Shown piece after piece: positions 9,001-15,908 of a stretch of DNA of 64,000 nucleotides. Under the pieces are notes generated by a model that searched no databases, was not told the DNA's origin, and saw nothing but the letters and a program-made list of their open reading frames with translations. This stretch comes from Variovorax sp. 770b2 (GTDB lineage: Bacteria; Pseudomonadota; Gammaproteobacteria; Burkholderiales; Burkholderiaceae_C). The first letter of the stretch is position 1. The number at the start of each line of letters is the position of its first letter. A program made the position numbers and the translations under genes. The stretch covers positions 2,513,796-2,577,795 of the forward strand of contig NZ_FOXJ01000001.1 of the NCBI RefSeq assembly GCF_900115685.1, in the 5' to 3' direction.

Positions 9001-9198
9001 TTCCTCAACGGCGCGACGCGCACCGACATCGCAGCGCCCACCGGCGGCACGAGCACCGAGCTGGCCGGCGGCTTCACGCTGGCGCTCGGCCAGACGACCA
9101 GCCTCTACGGCGAAATCGGCAAGCTGTGGTCCTCGGGCGGCGATGCCAAGGTCAAGAGCTCGATCAACGGCTCGCTGGGTGTTCGCGTGAAGTGGTGA
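6058..9198 (+). CDS. Autotransporter outer-membrane beta-barrel protein with PATR repeats
   Basis: 1046 residues. A long basic N-terminal region leads into the signal-peptide core FASSATALAVALLAAAP with likely cleavage at MASA/ANECG. The passenger (about residues 50-720) is Gly/Ala/Thr/Asn-rich beta-helix made of loose GGxxxxxG turns, with two passenger-associated transport repeats (GGTLVLGGANSYTGGTFLNG and GGGTLTLSGTNTYGGSTNVA). The C-terminal ~320 residues (from YRAEASLYAALPSQLRQGN) form the translocation barrel, with RRAWARVLSTD and a last residue Trp as usual for outer-membrane proteins. No protease or lipase motif is obvious, so adhesin or surface role is inferred. The start at 6058 gives a proper signal peptide; upstream in-frame sequence is the palindrome. 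Confidence 0.9.
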   Translation: MPTFNENRRTARAAQPRSNVPRRAAARPLFASSATALAVALLAAAPQMASAANECGAEAPGQDTLTCAAVGYPLGITYAASNGLTLTLDEAAMVVRGTGVLLQTLIGPIAPELTVNVTNVNSITSSGTAVSVVNQAVGGFAAINIDDGTIISTGAATNAVNANGGASGANAQVTLNGGQIVNISGGGGIGAQTAGTNGTGNATIVINAGSVQASSSGAIASISGPNHTGTARIAMNGGSIFSVGSSALAATTTGKGLAQVQMTGGTVATTGANGDGIFASSKAGTYAVDVSGGTVGGGAGFGAAIHTSAAAGGTVNIGAGAVVNAGASGVALRDGDANRDGVDEINGNATITTAGTLNGAVLLGGGTDTLNIAGGAINGSISGDGADTLNFNLGAGSFVHGAAFAIGGMNAVVMNSGTVQLDSTLAGNTLTVNGGTLVLGGANSYTGGTFLNGGVLSVSSDANLGDAAGALDFDGGTLRNSADFATARTVVLGAGGGTFQADANLAVSSGITGAGSLAKTGGGTLTLSGTNTYGGSTNVAQGTLRAGAANAFSAASAHNVAAGATLDLAGFSQAVASLANSGTVSLVGATAGTTLTVNGNYVGNNGVLKIGTALNASGPSDRLVIDGGAATGKTSVQVTNLGGLGALTSGNGIEVITAQNGATTTAQTTKDAFALAGGHVDAGAYEYRLYAADATGAGENWFLRSTTNAVTPPTTPGVPGIPVITYRAEASLYAALPSQLRQGNLAMLGDLRKRVGDDDVKGTASTPTGSDRRAWARVLSTDIDIQQGGTVSPTSKGRLTGFQAGTDLLATPNWRAGLYVGQLDGDATVNGFASGVSNLRTGRNDLRSQYVGVYGTYTADSGLYADVVVQSGRHRYTVEPMFGGGVGGKGNSLLGSIEVGQAFALGASGWSIEPQLQLIHQHMDLSDAAILGAVVQPDADSGWIARAGVRVKGQVDTAMGALQPYGRFNVYKTSSGTDVARFLNGATRTDIAAPTGGTSTELAGGFTLALGQTTSLYGEIGKLWSSGGDAKVKSSINGSLGVRVKW

Positions 9199-9205
9199 TG
9201 GCCCG

Positions 9206-9229
9206 GACTGTCCATACACATGGACAGTC
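9206..9229. repeat. Perfect 10-bp hairpin after the autotransporter gene
   Basis: GACTGTCCAT at 9206-9215, loop ACAC, then the exact complement ATGGACAGTC at 9220-9229, starting 8 bp after the autotransporter stop. No T-run follows directly, so it is not a standard intrinsic terminator. It may protect the mRNA 3' end, pause transcription, or act as an operator for the RidA-like gene at 9313. Confidence 0.5.
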
Positions 9230-9312
9230 ATGGCAAGAATTCGGGCTGTTTATTCTTTTCTCACCCCCATATTATTGGCATCTGATTGATGCCATTGATA
9301 TTGGAAATAAAA

Positions 9313-9714
9313 GTGAGCAAACCCGAATTCTTCGTCACTCCCGGCTATGGAAACAAATTCCTGGACAGCCTGCATTATTCGCAAGCCGTCAAAATAGACA
9401 ATCGCGTGGAAACGTCAGGCCAGGGCGGCTGGAATGACGACCTGCAATTCCCCGAATCGCTCGAAGATGAAATTGCGCAGGCATTCAAGAATGTCGAGCG
9501 AACGCTCGCGACCGCTGGCGCCAGCTGGGCGGATGTCGTTCACGTCAATTCGTACCACGTGGGTGGATTTCCTGCAGAGGTCAATGAGACGATGGCCAAG
9601 CTCTATCGCCAATACATGCCGGACCATGCGCCCATCTGGACGGAATTGGGTGTCGAGGCTCTCGGGCATCCAGCCATGCGCATCGAAATTCGCGTGACTG
9701 CAATTATTCCGTGA
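9313..9714 (+). CDS. RidA (YjgF/YER057c/UK114) family protein
   Basis: 133 residues from a GTG at 9313, preceded by GGAA 6 nt upstream; the protein then begins SKPEFFVTPGYGNKF, the usual start of this subgroup. LHYSQAVKIDNRVETSGQGGW, the central ATAGASWADVVHVNSYHV and the C-terminal AMRIEIRVTAIIP with the substrate-carboxylate-binding Arg are RidA features. RidA proteins hydrolyse reactive enamines/imines; this subgroup's substrate is unknown. Its 3' end overlaps the convergent LysR gene by 11 bp. Lower GC than its neighbours, like the LysR gene, so the pair may have moved together. Confidence 0.85.
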   Translation: MSKPEFFVTPGYGNKFLDSLHYSQAVKIDNRVETSGQGGWNDDLQFPESLEDEIAQAFKNVERTLATAGASWADVVHVNSYHVGGFPAEVNETMAKLYRQYMPDHAPIWTELGVEALGHPAMRIEIRVTAIIP

Positions 9715-10612
9715 CAGGCAAATCGCTTCCGAACTTTTGAATCACCCAATCGACGAATACCTTCAACCTGGCGTTCTGGTGCCGGTTGGGCGGATAAAGA
9801 ATATGGAAAGGCATGGCGGGCCTGGACCAATCTTCCAGAACCGGCACCAATTCGCCGGCATCGATAGAAGGCTGGACGATGCGCCTGAAATGCTGCCCGA
9901 CGCCCAGGCCGGCGAGCAGCATCTCCCTCAGGCCATTGCCTTCGTTGGTCGAGAATACGCAATTCCCGATTTCGAACCGCTCGGCGCCGCGCTCGAAAAT
10001 CAATAGTTCCGACTTTCCGGTGGCCGCAAAGAAATAACACGCTGCGGCGTGATTCAATTGCAAATCGCCGGGAGAAGACGGAATTCCCTTGCGGGCCAGA
10101 TAGGCCGGCGACGCGCAGGTCACGTAATTCAGCTCGGTCACCTTTCGCCCGATCATCGCCATATCGTCGAGCTTGCCAGCGCGGATGACGCAATCCACGC
10201 CCTCTTCCACGATATTCAATGGACGATCGCTGATTCCCAATGCAATGGTGATATCGGGATATTTGCCATGAAATTCCGCCAATGCGGGAATCAGCAGGCC
10301 ACTCGCGAATGCGGCCGGCGCATCGATTCTCAAATGCCCACTGGGTTCGAGCTTGTTGCCCCGCACCGCGCTTTCCACCGAATCCATTTCGGCAATCCAG
10401 CGCATAGCGTGTTCGTAATACGCCAGCCCGTCGGACGTGGGCGCCACCGCGCGCGTGGTCCGCTGCATCAATTTGATGCCCAGGTGCTTTTCAAGATCGG
10501 TAATCAGCTTGCTGACGGTCGAGCGCGGAAGCGCCAATTGGTCGGAGGTCCGGCTGAAGGAGCCGGTTTCCACGACCCGCACGAAAGCCCGCATGGCCAG
10601 GAGTTGGTTCAT
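9704..10612 (-). CDS. LysR-family transcriptional regulator
   Basis: 302 residues. N-terminal winged helix-turn-helix MNQLLAMRAFVRVVETGSFS followed by LPRSTVSKLITDLEKHLGIKLMQRTTR, then a LysR substrate-binding domain (SGHLRIDAPAAFASGLLIP, DCVIRAGKLDD). The CrgA/DsdC-like branch with 'PRSTVSKLI' is common in Burkholderiales. It is convergent with the RidA-like gene and overlaps its end, so that gene is a plausible target only by proximity. Codons are noticeably more AT-rich (many ATT, AAT, GAA) than the flanks. Start at 10612 is the ATG before the HTH; an upstream in-frame ATG at 10645 is less likely. Confidence 0.87.
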   Translation of the reverse strand: MNQLLAMRAFVRVVETGSFSRTSDQLALPRSTVSKLITDLEKHLGIKLMQRTTRAVAPTSDGLAYYEHAMRWIAEMDSVESAVRGNKLEPSGHLRIDAPAAFASGLLIPALAEFHGKYPDITIALGISDRPLNIVEEGVDCVIRAGKLDDMAMIGRKVTELNYVTCASPAYLARKGIPSSPGDLQLNHAAACYFFAATGKSELLIFERGAERFEIGNCVFSTNEGNGLREMLLAGLGVGQHFRRIVQPSIDAGELVPVLEDWSRPAMPFHILYPPNRHQNARLKVFVDWVIQKFGSDLPVTE

Positions 10613-10696
10613 CGCCCGCCTGTTGCATTGTTCACAGGCCTGCACAGTACCTCATCGGCGGGGAGACTCAGGGCGCGACAGGAAAGCGTTGGAGAT

Positions 10697-10930
10697 TCAC
10701 CGGGCTTGCCATTCGGTCATCCACGACTCGACGCGCGACCTCACGCGCCGCAGGGCCTCGGTGCGGTCGTTCGCGAGGCTGGCCAGGGTGAGATGGCACA
10801 TGTCCACGCCGTGGCGCTGCAGCAGGCCGATGCCGCCGAAATCGCCGTCCGCGTTCCGGCTCAGGCGAAGCTCGAAAGCCCAGCCGACCGGCAGCAGCGG
10901 GCCGCATTCAAGTCCCAGGTCTGTGTCCAA
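10697..10930 (-). CDS. Small uncharacterised protein, paralogue of the gene at 11216
   Basis: 77 residues from a TTG at 10930, with AAAGGGA 4 nt upstream; no ATG is available near the conserved part. The pattern GWAFELRL, then CHLTLAS, then VESWMTEWQAR at the end matches the divergent gene at 11216 (AWDIVIRL, CRLVLAA, ARGYIDDWQSR) over the whole length. No known family recognised. It is 84 bp upstream of the LysR gene on the same strand and could be co-transcribed with it. Confidence 0.5.
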   Translation of the reverse strand: MDTDLGLECGPLLPVGWAFELRLSRNADGDFGGIGLLQRHGVDMCHLTLASLANDRTEALRRVRSRVESWMTEWQAR

Positions 10931-11215
10931 GAAGTCCCTTTTGCCGTCCGTCGGATGGCTGCAGCCAGCATAGGCCCCGGGACGTGGCACGCCCGGGGAG
11001 AAACCCTTCCCTGGCCGCGCATTGCCGCTTGCCGGAATTTCTTGCGGACAGTTGTCCGTCTCTTCGCGGGCCTCGCCTCTGGCCTGTAAGGCTGTTCCGT
11101 TGCGACGGGGTCCCTTTGAGAATAGATTCACCCGGGGGTGATTATTTTTCCATCTGAAGCCGGCAGCTTGATATGAATCTCGGCCGCAACCTCAGGTTCG
11201 TCACGGCGGCACTGC

Positions 11216-11485
11216 ATGGCTATTCAGAGCGAAGAACACAGGATCAACTACCGCGCCTGGGACATCGTGATCCGGTTGACGGTGGTCCGGGAGGGCGAGT
11301 GCATCTCCGGCCACGCCGACCTGCACCGGGACGGCGACCATCGGTGCCGGCTGGTCCTGGCGGCCACCATTTCCGATCCGGCTGAAATGATCGTCCAACT
11401 CGAAGCCAAGGCCAGGGGCTACATCGACGATTGGCAGAGCAGGCCTTCGGCGAGCGGTACGCCGGCGCCGGTTGACGTGCCCTGA
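11216..11485 (+). CDS. Small uncharacterised protein, paralogue of the gene at 10697
   Basis: 89 residues, beginning MAIQSEEHRINYRAW. Predicted alpha/beta with a strand-rich start (WDIVIRLTVVREGECISG), a CRLVLAATISDPAEMI middle and a helix ending YIDDWQSR, then a Pro-rich tail. It aligns end-to-end with the minus-strand protein at 10697-10930, so the two are diverged copies arranged head to head with about 285 bp between starts. The Shine-Dalgarno is weak. Function unknown. Confidence 0.6.
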   Translation: MAIQSEEHRINYRAWDIVIRLTVVREGECISGHADLHRDGDHRCRLVLAATISDPAEMIVQLEAKARGYIDDWQSRPSASGTPAPVDVP

Positions 11486-11618
11486 ACTTCTCTCGCGCCT
11501 GCGGTCCAGGCGCGACGGCGCGAGTGCGGGGGTGGAGATCCATGCGATCCGGGGGGGGCGGGCATCTGCTGCGGGAGGCGCTTTCGTGCTGACGCCGACC
11601 GGCACATAAACTGCCCGC

Positions 11619-12302
11619 ATGTCCGAACCCAACACCGCTTTCAGCAACGCCTCGGCCCTCAACGACTACGCAGAGAAAACCGCCCGCATCGTCCCCGGCC
11701 TTCATGATCTGCAAACGATGGCCGCGCTGCTGGTCGCAGAGCACGCGCCCGAATCAGCGAACGTGCTGGTCATCGGCGCCGGCGGCGGCATGGAGTTGAA
11801 GGCGTTGGCGCAAGCGCACTCGCAATGGCGCTTCGTCGGCGTCGATCCGTCGCAACCCATGCTCGACCTGGCGGCGGCAACGCTCGGTGCGCTGGCCGAG
11901 CGGGTCCAGTTGCACCATGGCTATACCGACACGGCCCCCACCGGCCCGTTCGATGCCGCGACCTGCCTGCTGACGATGCACTTCGTGCCCGTCGAAGAAA
12001 GAAAGTCGACGTTGATGGAAATCCACCGTCGCCTGAAACCCGGTGCGCCGTTCGTCATGGCGCATCTGAGTTTTCCTCAAGCCCCAGAGGAGCGAGAGGT
12101 GTGGCTCTCGCGCTATGTCGCCTTCGCGGTGGCGTCAGGCGTCGATGCGCAGAACGCGCGCAAGGCGGCATCCGCCATCGGCTCGACGCTGCCGCTGCTC
12201 AGCCCGGAGCGGGAAGAAGAATTGCTGGTGGAAGCGGGCTTTGCGAACGTCCGCTTGTTCTATGCGGGCATGGCTTTCAGGGGCTGGGTGGCGCAGGCCT
12301 GA
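11619..12302 (+). CDS. Class I SAM-dependent methyltransferase
   Basis: 227 residues. SAM-binding motif I VLVIGAGGGMELKAL (about residues 48-62), acidic motif RFVGVDPSQPMLDLA, a motif-IV region FDAATCLLTMHFVP and post-motif RRLKPGAPFVMAHLSF. Resembles UbiE/Methyltransf_25-type small-molecule methyltransferases; substrate not deducible. Ends 15 bp from the convergent LysR gene at 12318. No operon partner. Confidence 0.85.
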   Translation: MSEPNTAFSNASALNDYAEKTARIVPGLHDLQTMAALLVAEHAPESANVLVIGAGGGMELKALAQAHSQWRFVGVDPSQPMLDLAAATLGALAERVQLHHGYTDTAPTGPFDAATCLLTMHFVPVEERKSTLMEIHRRLKPGAPFVMAHLSFPQAPEEREVWLSRYVAFAVASGVDAQNARKAASAIGSTLPLLSPEREEELLVEAGFANVRLFYAGMAFRGWVAQA

Positions 12303-12317
12303 GCGGAGGCCCCGCCT

Positions 12318-13250
12318 TCAGGCTGCCGTTCGCGATCGCCTCGGAAGCGCCTTTTCGTCGCTCCGCATCCGCTCGGCAATCACCTCCCGCAACAACGGCA
12401 GCGTCGGCGCTTCGCTCCGGCCGGCCAGCGTGACCAGCCCGAAGCGCGCGGCGCTCAGCGGCGGGTGCACCGGCAGCGCCACCAGGTCCGGCGCGACCGC
12501 GCGCACGGCCAGCAGAACCGCATCCGTGTTGCGTGTGAGCTCCACCAGGTTCGATATCTCCGAGCAGCGCAAGGTCACGCACTGGTCGGGATGCGCCTCG
12601 GGGCCGTAGGCATCGACCATCGCGCGCATGACATCGCGCCCGAGGCTGGTCGAGGTCAGCGGATAGGCCAGCAGGTCCTGGAAACTCAATGGCCCGCGCT
12701 TCCTGGCCAGCGGGTGGCCGCGGCGGCACATGAACGCGCCGCGCATCTCCACGAGCGGTTCGATCCGCAGATCGACGCTGGGCGTCACGGCGCGGAACTC
12801 GACCACCACTGCGTCCAGCGCCCGTTGCCGCAGCGCCTGCAGGAGGCGGTCGGTGTCGCCGCGCAGGATGTCGATGCGCACCGGTGCGTCCAGGTAGGCC
12901 ATGCGCTCCAGCAGCGGCGTTGCCAGCAACGCGCCGGGACCGGCGCCAAGCCCCACCCGCAAGGTGTTGCTGCCCTGGCCCCGCGCGGCAGCCACGAGAT
13001 CGTCCGCATCGCAGACCAGGTGGCGCACGCGCTCGAGCATGTCGCGCCCGAAGTGCGTGAGCTCGCTGCGCCGCCCCACCCGGTCGAACAGCGCGCGCTG
13101 GAAGCCCCCCTCCAGCGCGTGGATGCTGCGGCTCAAGGCCGGCTGGGTGATCGACAGCGCCTTGGCCGAGCGGGTGAAAGAGCCCGTCTCGGCCACCGAC
13201 AGGAAGTGCCGCAGCTGCACGAACGTCATGGTGGAAAGTGGCTTATTCAT
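12318..13250 (-). CDS. LysR-family transcriptional regulator
   Basis: 310 residues. HTH region FVQLRHFLSVAETGSFTRSAKALSITQPALSRSIHALE, then a type 2 periplasmic-binding-like effector domain (NTLRVGLGAGPGALLATPLL). It diverges from the exported M20 amidohydrolase at 13406 with 155 bp between, the classic LysR arrangement, so it probably controls that gene in response to its substrate or product. ATGs at 13250 and 13229 are both possible starts. Confidence 0.87.
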   Translation of the reverse strand: MNKPLSTMTFVQLRHFLSVAETGSFTRSAKALSITQPALSRSIHALEGGFQRALFDRVGRRSELTHFGRDMLERVRHLVCDADDLVAAARGQGSNTLRVGLGAGPGALLATPLLERMAYLDAPVRIDILRGDTDRLLQALRQRALDAVVVEFRAVTPSVDLRIEPLVEMRGAFMCRRGHPLARKRGPLSFQDLLAYPLTSTSLGRDVMRAMVDAYGPEAHPDQCVTLRCSEISNLVELTRNTDAVLLAVRAVAPDLVALPVHPPLSAARFGLVTLAGRSEAPTLPLLREVIAERMRSDEKALPRRSRTAA

Positions 13251-13284
13251 GCATTCGAATTATTGCAGCGCATAGAACAATGCA

Positions 13285-13314
13285 TTGGACGCCTGGCAAA
13301 ACTTTCCCTAGATT
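13285..13314 (+). promoter_or_regulatory. Candidate sigma-70 promoter for the M20 amidohydrolase
   Basis: TTGGAC (13285-13290), 18-nt spacer, TAGATT (13309-13314), about 90 bp before the chosen start at 13406. A GCATT/AATGC inverted pair just upstream (13251-13284) could be the LysR contact site. Support is by consensus only. Confidence 0.3.
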
Positions 13315-13405
13315 CGCGCTCGCCATGCAACAGCACACAAAGGCTCGCACCGACGCGCCGCGCGGCCACCCCGTTCGACACCCCTTCCCGGAGACACGCC
13401 CTCTC

Positions 13406-14746
13406 ATGTTTTCTCTTCGCCAGCTTTCCCTCTCGCTGTCCTGCCTGTCCCTCTTCTGCGCGGCCGTGCCGGTGGCCATGGCGCAGAACGCGACGCCCTC
13501 CGCGCAGCGCATCGAACCGCTGGTGCGCGAGATGTACCCGCAACTCGATGCGCTCTACAAGGACATCCACGCGCATCCCGAGCTCGGATTCCAGGAGGTG
13601 CGCACCGCCGCCAAGCTGGCTGCCGAGATGCGCGCGCTCGGCTTCGAGGTGACCGAGCATGTGAACCGCACGGGCGTGGTCGCGGTCTACCGCAACGGCG
13701 CCGGCCCGACCGTGATGGTGCGAACCGAGCTCGACGCGCTGCCGATGGAAGAGAAGACCGGCCTGCCCTACGCGAGCAAGGCCAAGGCCCTGTGGCAGGG
13801 CAAGGAGACCTTCGTCGCGCACAGCTGCGGCCACGACATCCACATGGCCAGCTGGGCGGGCACGGCGCGCACGCTGCTCGCACTCAAGGACCAGTGGAAG
13901 GGCACGCTGGTGTTCATCGCGCAGCCCGCCGAGGAGGCAGGCGACGGTGCCAAGGGCATGCTCACGGAGGGGCTCTACAAGCGCTTTCCCAAGCCCGATT
14001 TCGCCTTCGCGCTGCATACGTCGGCATCGCCTTATGGCTACGTCGGCTACCGCGCGGGGCCGATCACCTCGGCATCGGACAGCATGGAGATCGTCTTCAA
14101 GGGCCGCGGCGGACACGGCTCCGCGCCGCACCGGGCGATCGATCCGATCATGATGGCCGCGCACTTCGTGACCGACGTGCAGGCCGTGGTGAGCCGCGAG
14201 AAGGACCCGAGCGAATTCGGCGTCGTCACGGTCGGTGCGATCCAGGCGGGCACGGCCGGCAACATCATCCCCGACGAGGCGCTGCTGCGCGGCACCATCC
14301 GCAGCTACGACCCGAAGGTGCGCGACGGGCTCATCGAGGGCGTGCGCCGCACCGCGAAGGCCACGGCCGCGATGGCCGGCGCGCCCGAGCCGGTGATCGG
14401 CCTGGACCCGTCCAAGGGCAACGCGGCCGTCATCAACGACCAGGCGCTGGTGCAGCGCACGGTGGCGGCGCTGAAGGCGCAACTGGGCGATTCGAAGGTC
14501 GTGCAGGTGCCGCCGATCACGGCGAGCGAAGACTTCTCGGAGTTCGCGATAGAGGGCGTGCCGACGATGTTCTTCTTCCTCGGGGTGAACGATCCGAAAG
14601 AGGTTGCGGATTCGCAGAAGCCTGGGGGCAAGCCGCTGCCGTTCAATCACTCGCCGTACTTCGCGCCGGTGCCCGAGCCGTCGATCACGACGGGGGTGCG
14701 GGCGATGACGGCGGCGGTGTTGAGTGCGTTGGGGGCGAAGAGCTGA
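13406..14746 (+). CDS. Exported M20-family amidohydrolase (metallopeptidase-like)
   Basis: 446 residues with a signal peptide (MFSLRQLSLSLSCLSLFCAA, cleavage near AMAQ/NATPS), so periplasmic. Catalytic part: IHAHPELGFQEVRTA, metal ligands HSCGHDIHMA and QPAEEAGDGAKGM, dimerisation domain with GRGGHGSAPHRAIDP, and a C-terminal ITASEDFSEFA carrying the last ligand. Family members hydrolyse N-acyl amino acids, hippurate or amide conjugates; which one is unknown. Start chosen at the signal peptide; the frame is open further upstream. Probably regulated by the divergent LysR at 12318. Confidence 0.88.
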   Translation: MFSLRQLSLSLSCLSLFCAAVPVAMAQNATPSAQRIEPLVREMYPQLDALYKDIHAHPELGFQEVRTAAKLAAEMRALGFEVTEHVNRTGVVAVYRNGAGPTVMVRTELDALPMEEKTGLPYASKAKALWQGKETFVAHSCGHDIHMASWAGTARTLLALKDQWKGTLVFIAQPAEEAGDGAKGMLTEGLYKRFPKPDFAFALHTSASPYGYVGYRAGPITSASDSMEIVFKGRGGHGSAPHRAIDPIMMAAHFVTDVQAVVSREKDPSEFGVVTVGAIQAGTAGNIIPDEALLRGTIRSYDPKVRDGLIEGVRRTAKATAAMAGAPEPVIGLDPSKGNAAVINDQALVQRTVAALKAQLGDSKVVQVPPITASEDFSEFAIEGVPTMFFFLGVNDPKEVADSQKPGGKPLPFNHSPYFAPVPEPSITTGVRAMTAAVLSALGAKS

Positions 14747-14755
14747 GGGGCTGCG

Positions 14756-15148
14756 TCAGGGCGCACTTGCGCGGCCTGGCTTTTTCTCGATGGCGTGGAT
14801 GCATCGCTGCATCCACTCGTCGGCGAACGCGCTGTACAGCGAACGCTCCGCGTCTTTCAATGGCGTGAAGAAACGAGACCGCGCCTTGACGCGTGCCAGG
14901 CCAACCAGGAGTTCATGGATGGCTTCGTCTCGCAGCACAGGCGTCTTGTTCTCGATGGGGGCGATGAAGTACGCGATGCCGCTGCGGGCATCGAACTCGA
15001 GCATCTCGCAACCTCGATCATGCGAATGGGCCAGATGGAACTGCGCGACCCGCGCCCATGCCAAGCGCGGCAACGTCGCGTGAATGATCTCGACCTCCGC
15101 CCGGGACAGTGCGTATTGGCGCCATGCGTTGTAGACGACGATCTTCAT
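14756..15148 (-). CDS. Uncharacterised protein
   Basis: 130 residues, soluble. It starts MKIVVYNAWRQYALSRAEVE and contains LPRLAWARVAQFHLAHSH, EFDARSGIAYFIAPIENKTP and DEAIHELLVGLARVKARSRFFTPL. The regular strand-helix pattern and the lack of low-complexity sequence argue for a real gene. No family recognised. Convergent with the amidohydrolase gene, 9 bp apart. Confidence 0.6.
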   Translation of the reverse strand: MKIVVYNAWRQYALSRAEVEIIHATLPRLAWARVAQFHLAHSHDRGCEMLEFDARSGIAYFIAPIENKTPVLRDEAIHELLVGLARVKARSRFFTPLKDAERSLYSAFADEWMQRCIHAIEKKPGRASAP

Positions 15149-15210
15149 TCGAGCTTGTTCAAAAGAGTCGTTGGAGCGGAAACCGGTACTTCAAGCCGCT
15201 TGAGGCCGCT

Positions 15211-15681
15211 TCACCGGGAGTTCGGATCGAAGAGCGCAGCGATGAAGCGCCGGATCAACCGGTCAAACTCGAAGTACAGAAATATCGCGACGGCTGCGAC
15301 ACAGAGTGCGACGCCTCCCTCGGTTCGCCCAAGCAGCAGTGTGAACAGGCCGATGACCAGCAGCGCCAAGGATGCGAAGCGAATCGCCGTTCGCGTGTGC
15401 CGCGCGGTCCTTTTCTTCTTTCTGATCTCCTCGTCAGCGTATTGAACCTGCGCGCCTACGTCAGCGGTCGTTGCCTTCAATTCGTTCTGAAAGCGGCCCG
15501 GATCACGGCTGCCAAGAACGGTGCGAAGCGCGTGACCCGCCTCCTCCGAAAGGCTGTCGCCACGAGTGACGAGAAGATACGAAAGCTCTTCGTCGGTCAT
15601 CCTCGAATAGCGATCGAGGAAATACGCCAGCTGTGCTTCTTCCAATTTCAAGGCCTCGTGTTGATCTGAGCAAGGTTTCAT
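15211..15681 (-). CDS. Uncharacterised membrane protein with two C-terminal helices
   Basis: 156 residues from the ATG at 15681. The N-terminal 90 residues are acidic and helical (LEEAQLAYFLDRYSRMTDEEL, SLSEEAGHALRTVL), followed by a basic stop-transfer KKKRTARHTRTAIRF, then two adjacent hydrophobic helices (ASLALLVIGLFTLLLG and VALCVAAVAIFLYFEF) and a short basic tail. The in-frame extension to 15822 looks non-coding. GC is lower than average here. No family recognised. Confidence 0.6.
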   Translation of the reverse strand: MKPCSDQHEALKLEEAQLAYFLDRYSRMTDEELSYLLVTRGDSLSEEAGHALRTVLGSRDPGRFQNELKATTADVGAQVQYADEEIRKKKRTARHTRTAIRFASLALLVIGLFTLLLGRTEGGVALCVAAVAIFLYFEFDRLIRRFIAALFDPNSR

Positions 15682-15908
15682 CAGCGGAGAGGGCAGGACG
15701 ATCGACGGATCTGAGTGATCTGCCAGCGTTGCGCCGATTCTGCCCTGCGATGCACCCCCAGGCAGCAATGAGTCAACGCGCGGTCGAATCGCACTCTTGG
15801 AACACGGTGCCACCGCATTCACCGCGCTGGCATCTCCCAGTCTTGACCCAGGTCAAGCGCCAACCCCCTCCCCCCTGGCTAGCATCGAAGACGACACGAG
15901 GAGACACC

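Noticed and set aside
9206..9229. Hairpin read as an intrinsic terminator for the autotransporter
   Set aside because: The stem is perfect but the following bases are ATGGCAAGAATT, not T-rich.
5161..9231. A very long open frame on the minus strand across the autotransporter and MurA genes
   Set aside because: It is antisense to two well-supported genes, is Ala/Gly/Arg/His-biased without domains, and exists because of the third-position GC bias.
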